From: Marinobacter sp. F4218
GTDB taxonomy: Bacteria; Pseudomonadota; Gammaproteobacteria; Pseudomonadales; Oleiphilaceae
Direction of reading: 5' to 3'
Assembly (NCBI RefSeq): GCF_019443085.1
Contig: NZ_JAHZIL010000003.1
Location: 930,001 to 994,000, forward strand
DNA length: 64,000 nucleotides
Shown here: in pieces, positions 17,735-26,295 of the stretch
Layout: the number at the start of each line of letters is the position of its first letter
How positions within the stretch are numbered: the first letter of the stretch is position 1
The notes under the pieces: model-generated
What the model was told of the DNA's origin: nothing
What the model saw: the letters and a program-made list of their open reading frames with translations, nothing else
The model's database searches: none
Program-made: the position numbers and the translations under genes

Positions 17735-18352
17735 ATGCACAGTTACCCTCATGGTCATGGGCACAGTCATGGCCACAGCCACAGTGACCACTTCAACACC
17801 CATAACCGGGCCTTTGCCGTTGCCGTTATTCTGAACCTGGCCTTCGTTGCCATCGAAGCCGTGTACGGCGTTCTGGCCGGGCAGAAAGGCGATCTCAACA
17901 TTCGCGGTGCCTTCCTGCACATGGCAGCAGACACTGCGGTCTCGCTGGGTATCGTGGTCGCCGGACTGGTGATCATCCTGACAGGCATCAGTTGGATTGA
18001 CCCACTGGTGAGTCTGGTGATCGCAGCGGTGATCTTCTTTGGGACCTGGCAACTGCTGAAAGATTCGGTCACCCTCGCCGTGGACGCCGTGCCCAGGGAT
18101 ATTGATCCCCGCGAGGTGTACGAGAAGCTAAACCGCCTGCCCGGTGTGAGATCGGTCCATCACCTCCATATCTGGGCACTCAGCACCACAGAAAATGCCT
18201 TGACGGTGCACCTGGTGAAGCCGGATGCCTCGGACGACGACCGATTGATTGAACAGGCTACCCAGATGCTGGCTCACGACTTCAATATCCGGCACGTCAC
18301 CATCCAGTGGGAGCGGGCAGAGAGCAACTGTCCAAACGTTGCCTGTTGCTGA
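17735..18352 (+). CDS. Cation diffusion facilitator with internal deletion (short CDF)
   Basis: 205 residues from the ATG at 17735; the ATG at 17699 lies in the -10 element and cannot be used. His-rich N-terminus (HGHGHSHGHSHSDH), TM1 plus the beginning of TM2 (FAVAVILNLAFVAIEAVYG), then a direct join at LAGQKGDLNIRGAF to the TM5-TM6 region (HMAADTAVSLGIVVAGLVI; IDPLVSLVIAAVIF) and a complete cytoplasmic domain (VHHLHIWALSTTENALTVHL). CDF proteins usually have six helices and about 300 residues. Here roughly 95 residues, covering the TM2 metal site through TM4, are absent in frame. The TM5 HxxxD half-site remains. It ends in CPNVACC. It may be non-transporting, or work as a hetero-oligomer. 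Confidence 0.8.
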   Translation: MHSYPHGHGHSHGHSHSDHFNTHNRAFAVAVILNLAFVAIEAVYGVLAGQKGDLNIRGAFLHMAADTAVSLGIVVAGLVIILTGISWIDPLVSLVIAAVIFFGTWQLLKDSVTLAVDAVPRDIDPREVYEKLNRLPGVRSVHHLHIWALSTTENALTVHLVKPDASDDDRLIEQATQMLAHDFNIRHVTIQWERAESNCPNVACC

Positions 18353-18431
18353 GCCCGGCCCGGTGTTTGCTGATCCTCACTGGCACCGGTAACGTATTTT
18401 TCCGCTACTGACAGGACATACGACCGTTATC

Positions 18432-18575
18432 GTGCACCAGAAACCGAATCAGCCTTCGAAAACCTGTCCGGTCTGCCACCGCCCTTTTACCTGGCGTAAG
18501 AAATGGGCAAAGGACTGGGAAGCCGTTCGTTACTGCAGCGAGCGCTGCCGACGTAACCGGAGTACCCCCTTATGA
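18432..18575 (+). CDS. DUF2256 small zinc-ribbon-like protein
   Basis: A 47-residue protein starting at GTG 18432. It has two cysteine pairs, C-P-V-C (residues 12-15) and C-S-E-R-C (35-39), with [13 protein letters not shown] between them, the pattern of the DUF2256 family. Its stop overlaps the start of the photolyase gene (ATGA at 18572), so the two are translationally coupled. DUF2256 genes are often found beside cryptochrome/photolyase genes; their function is not established. The fold suggests a zinc-binding nucleic-acid or protein adaptor. The start is chosen for reading frame and an upstream ACAGGACA; no in-frame ATG exists. Confidence 0.85.
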   Translation: MHQKPNQPSKTCPVCHRPFTWRKKWAKDWEAVRYCSERCRRNRSTPL

Positions 18576-20095
18576 CCAGCGTCGTCTGGTTCAAGCGCGA
18601 CCTGCGCACTCGCGACCACGCTCCGCTGTCCGCTGCGGCGGACCTCGGGGAGCCCGTGATTCCGCTGTACGTGATCGAGCCGGGGTACTGGCAACTGCCG
18701 GACACCTCGAGGCGGCAATGGCAGTTCATCGAGGAGTCGCTGTCGGACCTGCGGAAGCAGCTCCGAGGCAAAGGCAGCAACCTGCTGGTGATGGTCGGCC
18801 CCGTGCACGAGGCGCTTGACCGGCTCAAATCCACACACCGCATCAAGCGGGTCTTCTGCCACCAGGAGACCGGTGGCCAGTGGACCTTCGACCGGGACAA
18901 AGCCGTGATCGGCTGGTGCCAGGAACAGGGGATCGAATTCCGGGAATGGCAGCAGTTTGGCGTGGTTCGCCGGCTGCCGGACCGGGACCTCTGGGACGAG
19001 GCCTGGACGCGAATCATGCGGCAGGAAACCGTCGCTGCCCCGGAGCGCTTGGCAGCGCCCGCCAATCTCGACGACCTGGCGGCCCAGGCCACCACACCAA
19101 GCCTGGCCGACGCCACACCATGCCCCGACCGACAGTCCGGCGGCAGCCAGCGGGGCGAGAAGCTGTTGACCTCCTTTCTGGAACGGCGCTGTGTCGGCTA
19201 CCAATACAACATTTCCAGCCCGGCCAGTGCGGTGCGCGCCTGTTCCCGACTCAGTCCGCACATTGCCTACGGCACCGTCAGCCTGCGGGAGATCTATCAG
19301 GGAGCCAAGTATACCGGCCAACACCCCAACAGCCTGCCCCGGAAAAAGCGCAGCCTGACCAGCTTCCGCTCTCGCCTGCATTGGCACTGCCATTTCATCC
19401 AGAAACTGGAAGACGAGCCGGAACTGGAGTTCCGGGCCATGCACCGGGAGCTGGAAGGTTTGAAGTCCGGCCCCGGCGATTCCGAGCGACTGCAACGCTG
19501 GCAGGAGGGGCAGACCGGCTGGCCGTTGGTGGACGCCTGCATGCGTTCACTTCGCCAGACCGGCTGGATCAACTTCCGAATGCGTGCCATGTTGATGGCC
19601 GTAGCCAGTTACCAGCTCTGGCTGCATTGGCGCGATCCGGCCCTGCACCTGGCTCGCCAATTCACCGATTTCGAGCCCGGCATTCACTATCCGCAGGCGC
19701 AGATGCAGTCCGGGCTTACCGGCATTAACGCCCTGCGCATCTACAATCCGGTTCTGCAGAGCCGGAAGCTGGACACCGAAGGGAAATTCATCCGGCAATG
19801 GATACCCGAACTGAAAGGCCTGCCGGCGGAGCTGATTCACACGCCCTGGCTGATGACGCCAGCGCAAAAGGAACGGTTCGGTGGTAACACCTACATAAGC
19901 CCGGTGTGTGACCACGAACAGGCAGCGCGAGCCGCCCGCAAGGCGATTGGCGAGTTCCGGAAATACAAGGTATCCCGCGAGGAAACCGACCGGGTGCTGC
20001 ATCGTCATGGCAGCCGAAAGGGCCCCGTGCAACAGCGACCCCGGACGCCGTCAGGGCCTGGGCCAGACAGTCCGCAACTGTCGCTGTTCGATTAG
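18572..20095 (+). CDS. FAD-binding cryptochrome/DNA photolyase family protein
   Basis: 507 residues. The N-terminal alpha/beta antenna domain begins [16 protein letters not shown], the photolyase signature. The C-terminal FAD domain has [38 protein letters not shown], and the [20 protein letters not shown] segment that lines FAD and DNA. It differs from class I CPD photolyase in the His-rich RLHWHCHF stretch and belongs to the group coupled with DUF2256 genes. It probably repairs UV damage or acts as a light sensor. The start overlaps DUF2256; the 3' end overlaps the uspA stop by 4 bp. Confidence 0.85.
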   Translation: MTSVVWFKRDLRTRDHAPLSAAADLGEPVIPLYVIEPGYWQLPDTSRRQWQFIEESLSDLRKQLRGKGSNLLVMVGPVHEALDRLKSTHRIKRVFCHQETGGQWTFDRDKAVIGWCQEQGIEFREWQQFGVVRRLPDRDLWDEAWTRIMRQETVAAPERLAAPANLDDLAAQATTPSLADATPCPDRQSGGSQRGEKLLTSFLERRCVGYQYNISSPASAVRACSRLSPHIAYGTVSLREIYQGAKYTGQHPNSLPRKKRSLTSFRSRLHWHCHFIQKLEDEPELEFRAMHRELEGLKSGPGDSERLQRWQEGQTGWPLVDACMRSLRQTGWINFRMRAMLMAVASYQLWLHWRDPALHLARQFTDFEPGIHYPQAQMQSGLTGINALRIYNPVLQSRKLDTEGKFIRQWIPELKGLPAELIHTPWLMTPAQKERFGGNTYISPVCDHEQAARAARKAIGEFRKYKVSREETDRVLHRHGSRKGPVQQRPRTPSGPGPDSPQLSLFD

Positions 20096-20550
20096 TGTCC
20101 CTCACCGTCCTCTTCGGGCGCTTTCAACAGTGCCGGAAGCACCAGTACCGCACAGGGCGCGTTGACGGAGACGTACTCCACCGTTGCACGACGCAGAGGC
20201 CACCGCCCGGTAGCACCGCGCGATACCAGGATCATCAGGTCCGCACAGGTAGTACCCGCCAACGCGACCAGTTTCTCGCCCGCGTTGCCCGCCACCACGT
20301 GCAAGGTCGCGTTCTGATTCAGCGGTAGATATTTCCTGGCCAACAGGCTGAGCGTGCCCCGTACTTCCGCCTCTTTTTCCTCTGGTGCATCTTCAGTGAC
20401 GTGGGGAAAGAAACCGGCGCCGCCGGGACTGAAGACGCTGGCGAGGTGCAATTCCCCGGCCTGATCGAGCAGTTTGACGCTCTCTTCAAGAGCCCGCTTG
20501 CCCTCACCGTCGTCCTCAGGATCGATGGCAATCAAGATTTTACTGTACAT
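20092..20550 (-). CDS. Universal stress protein (UspA family)
   Basis: 152 residues from the ATG at 20550, preceded by CAGGAGAA; longer in-frame starts lie inside the transporter gene. Single Usp domain: [20 protein letters not shown] at the start, and the nucleotide-binding turn [20 protein letters not shown] with GATG replacing the usual G-x-x-G-x9-G pattern closely. It is the last gene of an operon with the BCCT transporter, overlapping it by 11 bp. A fused or adjacent Usp is common in transporters and may sense ATP/AMP. Confidence 0.85.
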   Translation of the reverse strand: MYSKILIAIDPEDDGEGKRALEESVKLLDQAGELHLASVFSPGGAGFFPHVTEDAPEEKEAEVRGTLSLLARKYLPLNQNATLHVVAGNAGEKLVALAGTTCADLMILVSRGATGRWPLRRATVEYVSVNAPCAVLVLPALLKAPEEDGEGH

Positions 20551-22141
20551 CCTGGTTCTCCTGTTGGGATACCTTAACGGCTTCCACATCCGGGAAGGCA
20601 CGTCCCTGCACCAGCTCACTGACCGAGTAACCCCGGTAATCCGCTCTCAGGGCCCGGAACAGTGCCACTGCCATGAAGATCAGCAGCACACAGAACGGCA
20701 GGCCCAGGGAGGTAATCACATTCTGCAGTGCATCCAGACCGCCAGCCAGCAACAGACTTGCGGCAATTACACCCTGGGCCGCCGCCCAGAAGATGCGCTG
20801 ACGCACCAGCGATGGCTGGTCGTCCCGACGTGTCAGCATGTCGATAACCAGCGAGGCGGAATCCGACGACGTGGTAAAGAAGATGATAATGATCACTACA
20901 CTGAGTAACGAGGCCAGGTCGGCGAGGGGAAACGCCTCAAGAAACGCGAAGATTGCCACCGATGGATCCTGCTGGACCTGCTGAGCCAGCGCGACCTTGC
21001 CGTTCATCTCCACGTCAATCGCTGCAAGGCCAAAAACGCCAAACCACAGCACAGTGAAAGCCGTCGGCGCAAACAGAACGCCCGCGACGAACTCACGGAT
21101 GGTTCGGCCACGGGAAATCCGGGCAATGAATATTCCCACGTAGGGTGCCCAGGAAATGGTCCAGGCCCAATAGAACAGTGTCCACTGGCGTTGCCAGTCC
21201 GAATCCCTGAAGGTTTCAGTCCAGAAGGCCAGCCACGGCAGGGCATCAAGATAATCTCCGACACTTTGTACGATGCCCTCGGCAATAAAAACGGTCGGCC
21301 CAACGGTTATCACAAACAGTATAAGCACTATCGCGAGCACGATATTGAGCTGGGACAGGCGCCGGACCCCCTTGTCCAGCCCGAGGGCCACCGATGTGGC
21401 CGCAATGCCGGCGATGATTGCGATCAACAGAACCTGAACCGTTCCCGTGGACGGGATACCAAAAAGGTAAGCCAGGCCGCTGTTCAACTGCAGAGTGCCC
21501 AGGCCCAGCGACGTCGCAACCCCGAACAGGGTGCCGAGCACAGCAATGACATCCACCGCCCATCCCCAGGGACCAAAAACCCGGTCCCCCAGAATCGGGT
21601 AGAACAGGCTGCTGATGCGCATGGGCAGATTGTGCCGATAGGCAAAGTAGCCGATGGCCAGCCCCGGCATGGCAAAGATGGTCCAGGTGTGCAGGCCGAA
21701 GTGGTAAAGCGCGATGGTCATGGCATCACTGGCCGCGCGCTCACTACCCGCTCGGACCCCCTCGAAGGGAGGTTCGGAAAAATGGGAAATCGGCTCGGCT
21801 ACGCCCCAGAACATCAGGATGGTGCCAATACCCGCTGCGAACAACATGGTGAACCAGGTCAGGTTGGAATAATCCGGGCGGGAATCGTCACTGCCCAGCC
21901 GGATAGTGCCATACCGGCTGACGGCAAGAGCCAGAAGGAACAGCAGCAGGGATGTAACCGAGAGGATATAGAACCAACCCAGATGACTGGCCACCCAGCC
22001 AGTCAGAATCCCGAACAGCCCGGAGACTTCCTCATCAAAGGGAATGGCAACGATCACAAACATGACCGCCATTCCCGCAGCGGTGAAGAACACCCCGGGT
22101 ATCGTCTGCAGCCCTAATCGGCGTTGCAGGCGCTCCAGCAC
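20540..22141 (-). CDS. BCCT-family transporter (betaine/choline/carnitine type)
   Basis: 533 residues, about 12 membrane helices. The BCCT signature is present: the WTLFYWAWTISWAPYVGIFI segment with its conserved Trp residues, and GVAEPISHFSEPP. These transporters take up trimethylammonium osmolytes, usually with Na+ or H+. No glycine-betaine or choline enzymes are adjacent, so substrate is open. It overlaps the downstream uspA start, so the two are co-transcribed. Short C-terminal tail ([15 protein letters not shown]) without the long osmosensing extension of BetP. Confidence 0.9.
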   Translation of the reverse strand: MLERLQRRLGLQTIPGVFFTAAGMAVMFVIVAIPFDEEVSGLFGILTGWVASHLGWFYILSVTSLLLFLLALAVSRYGTIRLGSDDSRPDYSNLTWFTMLFAAGIGTILMFWGVAEPISHFSEPPFEGVRAGSERAASDAMTIALYHFGLHTWTIFAMPGLAIGYFAYRHNLPMRISSLFYPILGDRVFGPWGWAVDVIAVLGTLFGVATSLGLGTLQLNSGLAYLFGIPSTGTVQVLLIAIIAGIAATSVALGLDKGVRRLSQLNIVLAIVLILFVITVGPTVFIAEGIVQSVGDYLDALPWLAFWTETFRDSDWQRQWTLFYWAWTISWAPYVGIFIARISRGRTIREFVAGVLFAPTAFTVLWFGVFGLAAIDVEMNGKVALAQQVQQDPSVAIFAFLEAFPLADLASLLSVVIIIIFFTTSSDSASLVIDMLTRRDDQPSLVRQRIFWAAAQGVIAASLLLAGGLDALQNVITSLGLPFCVLLIFMAVALFRALRADYRGYSVSELVQGRAFPDVEAVKVSQQENQDVQ

Positions 22142-22220
22142 AAGAGCCTCCGATTATTTCAGAAAAGAGTCACGAAAGGCCTCACGCTATCACACACTTC
22201 CGGCTCAAGAACGACAGAGA

Positions 22221-22718
22221 TCAATTCCGGTTCAGTTGCTGCTGATGCTTGAACATCTGCTCCATCATGATCTGCATCTGGTCCATACGACGGTCCATCA
22301 TTTCCATGCGCTGCTCATAACCCATGCCGGCAGCTCCCGACCCCTTACCCTGGGCGTTTCCAGACTGCTTTTGTCCCTGATTGTTCATCATGCCCTGGCC
22401 ATTGTTCATCATGCCCTGGCTATTACCCATCATGCCGGGCCCCATCATGCCCTGGTGCATCAGCTCCATCTGTTCTTCCATCGCCTCCCAGTGTTCCTCC
22501 ATCAGACGCTGGCGCTCGGCTGGCGAACTGGCTTCGGGAACCTGCTGCATCATGCCGTCCATTCTCGACCAGTTACGGTGCATCTGTTCCATCTGTTCCG
22601 GGCTCATCATCATGCCAGGCCCGTGTCCTGAGTAGGGTCCCTCACTGCCATGGGCGAAAGCCCAAACCGGGGCGGCTGCCAGGACACCAACGGCAACGAT
22701 TTTTTTCATGGAAACCAT
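22221..22718 (-). CDS. Met/Gln/His-rich small periplasmic protein
   Basis: 165 residues from the ATG at 22718, placed 7 bases after AAGGAG. A signal peptide (VAVGVLAAAPVWAFAHG) is followed by a mature protein made largely of Met, Gln and Gly: GHGPGMMMSPEQMEQMHRNW, then the repeated MMGNSQGMMNNGQGMMNNQ, then EMMDRRMDQMQIMMEQM. Such Met-rich tracts bind Cu(I) or related soft metals in other proteins, so a periplasmic metal buffer is a fair guess. It is encoded divergently from the CadR-type regulator, 260 bp away. No assigned family. Confidence 0.6.
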   Translation of the reverse strand: MVSMKKIVAVGVLAAAPVWAFAHGSEGPYSGHGPGMMMSPEQMEQMHRNWSRMDGMMQQVPEASSPAERQRLMEEHWEAMEEQMELMHQGMMGPGMMGNSQGMMNNGQGMMNNQGQKQSGNAQGKGSGAAGMGYEQRMEMMDRRMDQMQIMMEQMFKHQQQLNRN

Positions 22719-22978
22719 AGTCAAACTCCTTGCTTAGGATTGTCGGTACTCTTTCACTGTAGTTGCCAAAACTGAACCGAAACTGAATTTTTTGCACAAG
22801 CCTGACACGGGGTTGATGTGTGTCATTTTTCCCCGGCAAACACATCGCGCAGGCTGACCGCAGGCCGCTTCCCGGTTTGTTTATTGTCCCGGTCATCACG
22901 GAGCGCTATGGTGATAAAGCCATGCGCCTGAATCTGAGAACGTTGACCGGAAACCGCGGACCACAGACCGGAAACACT

Positions 22979-23437
22979 ATGAAAATTGGCGAAATTTCGA
23001 AACGGGCCAAGATCCCCGTTGAAACCGTCCGATACTATGAAAAGATCGGTTTGCTTCCGGAACCTGACCGTTCCGCCAGCGGTTACCGGTCCTATCGTCC
23101 GGCCCACCTGGATCGCCTGCTGTTCATCAAACGGTGTCGCAACCTGGATATGGCGCAGGACGAAATCCGCGAACTGATTCGCCTTGCCGAGAATCCGGAG
23201 GCAGATTGCAGCGGTGTAGACGCCTTGCTGGCAAGGCACCTGCACCACGTTCGCGAGCGTCGGCAGGAGCTGGCGAGTCTGGAAAAGACGCTCGAACACC
23301 TTCAGAGAGCCTGCTCGGAGGGCCGGACCGTCCGGGAGTGTGGCATTCTTGACGGCCTCACTACGGAACTGGAAGTCCTCGAAACCTCTGACAAACACAA
23401 CCATGTACCCGGTACCCACGGCCAGGGCCACAGCTGA
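22979..23437 (+). CDS. cadR: CadR/PbrR-type MerR-family metal-responsive regulator
   Basis: 152 residues from the ATG at 22979. The MerR helix-turn-helix (MKIGEISKRAKIPVETVRYY, EKIGLLPEPDRSASGYRSY) is followed by the dimerisation coil with the inner metal Cys region (NPEADCSGVDALLARH) and C-terminal ECGILDGL, the CadR/PbrR arrangement. The tail is His-rich (HNHVPGTHGQGHS), as in CadR of Pseudomonas. It should bind the dyads at 23462 (just downstream) and at 17670 and activate both transporters on Cd/Zn/Pb exposure. Its own promoter shows no matching dyad. Confidence 0.85.
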   Translation: MKIGEISKRAKIPVETVRYYEKIGLLPEPDRSASGYRSYRPAHLDRLLFIKRCRNLDMAQDEIRELIRLAENPEADCSGVDALLARHLHHVRERRQELASLEKTLEHLQRACSEGRTVRECGILDGLTTELEVLETSDKHNHVPGTHGQGHS

Positions 23438-23461
23438 CTGCCCCGTCCCCTATGCAGCCGG

Positions 23462-23492
23462 TTGACTCTGTAGCAACTACAGGGTTTTAAAT
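23462..23492 (+). promoter_or_regulatory. MerR-family (CadR-like) promoter/operator, copy B
   Basis: -35 TTGACT (23462-23467), 19-bp spacer and -10 TTAAAT (23487-23492). The dyad CTGTAG-CAA-CTACAG is perfect. It overlaps an ATG at 23491 and fixes the true start of the next gene at 23521. It shares ACTACAGGGTTT with copy A. Confidence 0.88.
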
Positions 23493-23520
23493 GGCTAAAA
23501 ACACCATCAGGAGGTTTGTA

Positions 23521-24180
23521 ATGGCGTGCACCTGCTCTGCCCCCGACCCCAAATCACCGGCGCCCGGGTTCCGACGCGCCTTATGGATTGCCCTGTGGGT
23601 CAATCTCGCGATGTTTTTGGTGGAAGGAATTGCCAGCATTCAATCCGGCTCGGTCTCGCTGATGGCCGACGCCATCGATTTCTTTGGCGACAGTGCCAAC
23701 TACATCCTCTCATTGAGCGTCCTCTCCATGGGTATGCTCTGGCGCGGCCGGGCGGCGATGATCAAGGGCCTGACCATGGCCACCTTTGGCCTGGTGGTCT
23801 GGGCGCGCGCCATCTGGATCGCCCAAACCGGCATTACTCCCGAGCCTCTGACCATGGGCGCCGTCGGCCTGCTGGCCCTGACCGCTAACGTCAGTGTCGC
23901 TGTCATGCTGTTCCGATTCCGGGAGGGCGATTCCGACATGCGTTCGGTGTGGCTGTGTAGCCGGAACGACGCCATCAGCAACATTGCCGTTATGGGGGCG
24001 GCGCTTGGGGTCTTCGGTACCGGCAGCGCCTGGCCTGACCTGATGGTTGCGGCCATCATGGGGACTCTCGCGGTCACGGCCGGCGTGAGCGTGGTTCGCC
24101 ATGCCCGCAAGGACATTGCAGAGGCTCGATCCGAATCCATGCAGCCAGCCGCCAACACCTCGTCATCGGGCTCCCGCTAG
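23521..24180 (+). CDS. Cation-efflux (CDF-type) transporter lacking the C-terminal cytoplasmic domain
   Basis: 219 residues from the ATG at 23521, preceded by AGGAGG (23509-23514). Six predicted helices. The TM2 metal-site region reads SVSLMADAIDFFGDSANYI; the TM5 region WLCSRNDAISNIAVMGAALG has Asn-Asp in place of His-Asp. The usual cytoplasmic domain is missing; it ends in a Ser-rich tail. The N-terminus has ACTC, a possible metal site. It follows cadR with a CadR-type promoter between, so it is the primary target of the regulator. Its 3' end overlaps the convergent AEC gene by 4 bp. Confidence 0.8.
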   Translation: MACTCSAPDPKSPAPGFRRALWIALWVNLAMFLVEGIASIQSGSVSLMADAIDFFGDSANYILSLSVLSMGMLWRGRAAMIKGLTMATFGLVVWARAIWIAQTGITPEPLTMGAVGLLALTANVSVAVMLFRFREGDSDMRSVWLCSRNDAISNIAVMGAALGVFGTGSAWPDLMVAAIMGTLAVTAGVSVVRHARKDIAEARSESMQPAANTSSSGSR

Positions 24181-25166
24181 AATGCGAGGGAGATCATTAC
24201 CGGGATGAACGCCAGGGCGAACAGGGTGGTGAGTAGCACCGTGCCCGCCGCCTGCCGTGGGGATGTGTCGAGCAGGGTCGCGATAACCACGGTATTGGCG
24301 GCGATCGGAGTGATTGAAATCAGGAACATGGCTTTGTGGACGGCGGGCTCATAAATTCCCAGCACATTGGCATCCAGCCACCAGAACAGGATGGCAACCA
24401 ACGGCCAGACCACGAATTTGCCGAAGAAAGCCAGGCCGGTGAAGCGGATATTGCCCGCCAATCCCCGAAAACTGGTAATGCTCATGCCAATGATCATCAT
24501 GCCGAGAATACTGTAGGCGCCCCGCAGATTATCGAACAAGGGAACAAACATGTCCGGAATACGGATGCCGGACAGGTTCAGGAATACGGCGGCCAGAAAA
24601 GCATATACCGATGGCAGCTTCGCGACCCGCCAGAGTGCGGCCTTCAGGTCATACCGGCCACGGGCGGCGAGATAGAACCCCACCGAGTTTTCGAACAGGG
24701 TGGTGCCGAGCATGCACACAATGTAGAGCCCGAGCCCTTCTTCACCGAAGAGCAACAGGGCCACAGGCACACCAAAATAACCGGTATTCCCGGAGCCTAC
24801 GCACAAGGGCATGATGCTGGCGCTGCCATCGGTAACGACTTTCCTTGCCAGCTTGAGCTGAACAATACCCAGCACCGAGGCTATTCCGAACGTCAGGAAT
24901 GGCAGGAAAATGACCTCCGGAGACAGGGGCGCGGCCATCACCCCCGAGAACACCACCGAGGGTGTGACGATGTACAGCATGATGCCGGCGATATGCCTGC
25001 CGCTGGCTTCCAGATAACGGCCAGCCACCCAGCCAAGCGCGACGGTCACGTACAGGGGGATCAGCTTGATAAACAATGCCAGCGCAGCGGCCATGAGTAC
25101 TCCGGGCAGAAGAGAGTCGGGCGGACGAAACCGCAAAGTGTAGCGCGAACCCGGTAGGACGGCCAT
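24177..25166 (-). CDS. AEC-family (auxin efflux carrier) membrane transporter
   Basis: 329 residues, about ten membrane helices of the AEC/malonate-transporter fold (ALALFIKLIPLYVTVALGWV near the start; VGSGNTGYFGVPVALLLFGE in the central helix break; SITPIAANTVVIATLLDT near the end). The GGAGGG in front of 25166 favours that start; an ATG at 25094 with GGAG would give the more usual N-terminus. Substrates in this family are small organic anions; none can be assigned. Convergent with the cation transporter. Confidence 0.8.
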   Translation of the reverse strand: MAVLPGSRYTLRFRPPDSLLPGVLMAAALALFIKLIPLYVTVALGWVAGRYLEASGRHIAGIMLYIVTPSVVFSGVMAAPLSPEVIFLPFLTFGIASVLGIVQLKLARKVVTDGSASIMPLCVGSGNTGYFGVPVALLLFGEEGLGLYIVCMLGTTLFENSVGFYLAARGRYDLKAALWRVAKLPSVYAFLAAVFLNLSGIRIPDMFVPLFDNLRGAYSILGMMIIGMSITSFRGLAGNIRFTGLAFFGKFVVWPLVAILFWWLDANVLGIYEPAVHKAMFLISITPIAANTVVIATLLDTSPRQAAGTVLLTTLFALAFIPVMISLAF

Positions 25167-25224
25167 TTACAGCCCTCCAAAAATTCCGCTTTTTCTTTTC
25201 TGATCAGATTCTTACCGGACCACG

Positions 25225-25238
25225 ATGACTTAGATCAT
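25225..25238 (+). promoter_or_regulatory. Possible FNR/DNR-like box before the Crp/Fnr gene
   Basis: ATGAC-TTAG-ATCAT matches 7 of 10 consensus positions. CATAAT at 25262-25267 lies 30.5 bp from its centre, close to class II geometry. Start expected near 25274, 24 bases before the ATG at 25298. Weaker than the boxes at hemN and narK. Confidence 0.45.
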
Positions 25239-25297
25239 TTCGTGCCGCGCCGCTCTGCTACCATAATTGCCAGATCAGTCATTACAGGGTCTACGCC

Positions 25298-26008
25298 ATG
25301 AACAGCATCGTCAGGCCGGACATGTCCTCCTCCCCCTGCCTACTCGGGCAAGAGGACGCGGGCATTGTTCGGCAGGAATCGGCTTCGGAGTCGGAGGCAC
25401 TGCTCCATGGATTGAGTCGAGTGTTCGGTATTCGCCTCAACGACAATCAGGATGACGCGGACACGCGACTATTGACCGATTTGTCGGGGCTTTTCCAGCC
25501 CCAGCGTATCGACGCCGAAACCATACTGGAAAAGCACGACCGGCCCTGGGGCCGCGTTTACCTCATCCAGTACGGCATTCTTCGACTGTTCCGGGAGGCC
25601 CCGAGCGGAAAGGTGGCGATCCATCACTTCTTCTCCGAGGGCGACATGGTCTGGCCGGTGTTTGGCCGCACCCGCACAGTTCGCAACACCCTGTGCCTGA
25701 CTTCGGTTACTCCGGCAACGCTGTGGGTTGCGGACTTCTCCCGCTTTCGCTCGACCATTCGTGCCCACGGAGAAGGCCTCTGGCCCCGATTTGCCCTGGC
25801 TCTGACCGAAGAGCTGGCAGAACTGACCAGCATGCGTGAATTCCGTAAACACACCCTGCCAGCCCGGGACCGCTATCAGCTGCTGCTGGAAGAATACCCC
25901 GAACTCGTCAAGCGGGTGCCGGACAACCAACTGGCCTCGTGGCTGGGAGTCGTACCGGCCACCTTCTCCCGCCTGAAAACCGGAGCCACGAAAAAAACGT
26001 TTCGTTGA
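25298..26008 (+). CDS. Crp/Fnr-family transcriptional regulator without Fe-S cysteines
   Basis: 236 residues. A cNMP-binding-like beta-roll from about residue 65 to 165 (YLIQYGILRLFREAPSGKVA, HHFFSEGDMVWPVFG), a dimerisation helix, and a C-terminal helix-turn-helix (DNQLASWLGVVPATFSRLK). The N-terminal Cys cluster of FNR/ANR is absent, so it is not the oxygen sensor for the boxes in this window. In the recognition helix the FNR Glu is Ala, suggesting another DNA target. A DNR-like or other small-molecule-sensing role is possible. It lies next to an FNR-like box. Confidence 0.75.
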   Translation: MNSIVRPDMSSSPCLLGQEDAGIVRQESASESEALLHGLSRVFGIRLNDNQDDADTRLLTDLSGLFQPQRIDAETILEKHDRPWGRVYLIQYGILRLFREAPSGKVAIHHFFSEGDMVWPVFGRTRTVRNTLCLTSVTPATLWVADFSRFRSTIRAHGEGLWPRFALALTEELAELTSMREFRKHTLPARDRYQLLLEEYPELVKRVPDNQLASWLGVVPATFSRLKTGATKKTFR

Positions 26009-26010
26009 AC

Positions 26011-26041
26011 AAAAAAAAGCAGCAGGGCCATGCCCTACTGC
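26011..26041 (-). terminator. Stem-loop with T-run in minus direction
   Basis: GCAGCAGGGC-CAT-GCCCTACTGC, a 10-bp stem with one mismatch, preceded on the plus strand by eight A, which gives a T-run only when read on the minus strand. It lies just after the Crp/Fnr stop. It could stop antisense transcription; it is a poor terminator for the plus strand. Confidence 0.35.
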
Positions 26042-26295
26042 CTGAAATGCTCAACGCTTTCCGCAATATGTTAATTCGGCAATGAGGTCACGCCGTGCTG
26101 GTGCACTGACGTCTCTAACCTGAACTAAACTGATGACAACAAGCTTAACGACGACACCGTCGGGGTGATATCGGAACATTTCAGGCAGGTTGTTCAGATT
26201 TTCTGAGCATGATCACAGGATGTTCATCTGGCAGTGTTGCGTACACCTGTACGCTCACGTACCGTACCGGCATGACCAATACAGGTACCGTTACC

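Noticed and set aside
22380..22450. Short tandem repeat as a possible microsatellite or CRISPR-like array
   Set aside because: The repeats are codons of the Met-rich protein (GMMNN-type units) without spacers of constant length.
23491..23520. Earlier ATG start for the cation transporter after cadR
   Set aside because: It lies in the -10 element; the ATG at 23521 has AGGAGG at the right distance.
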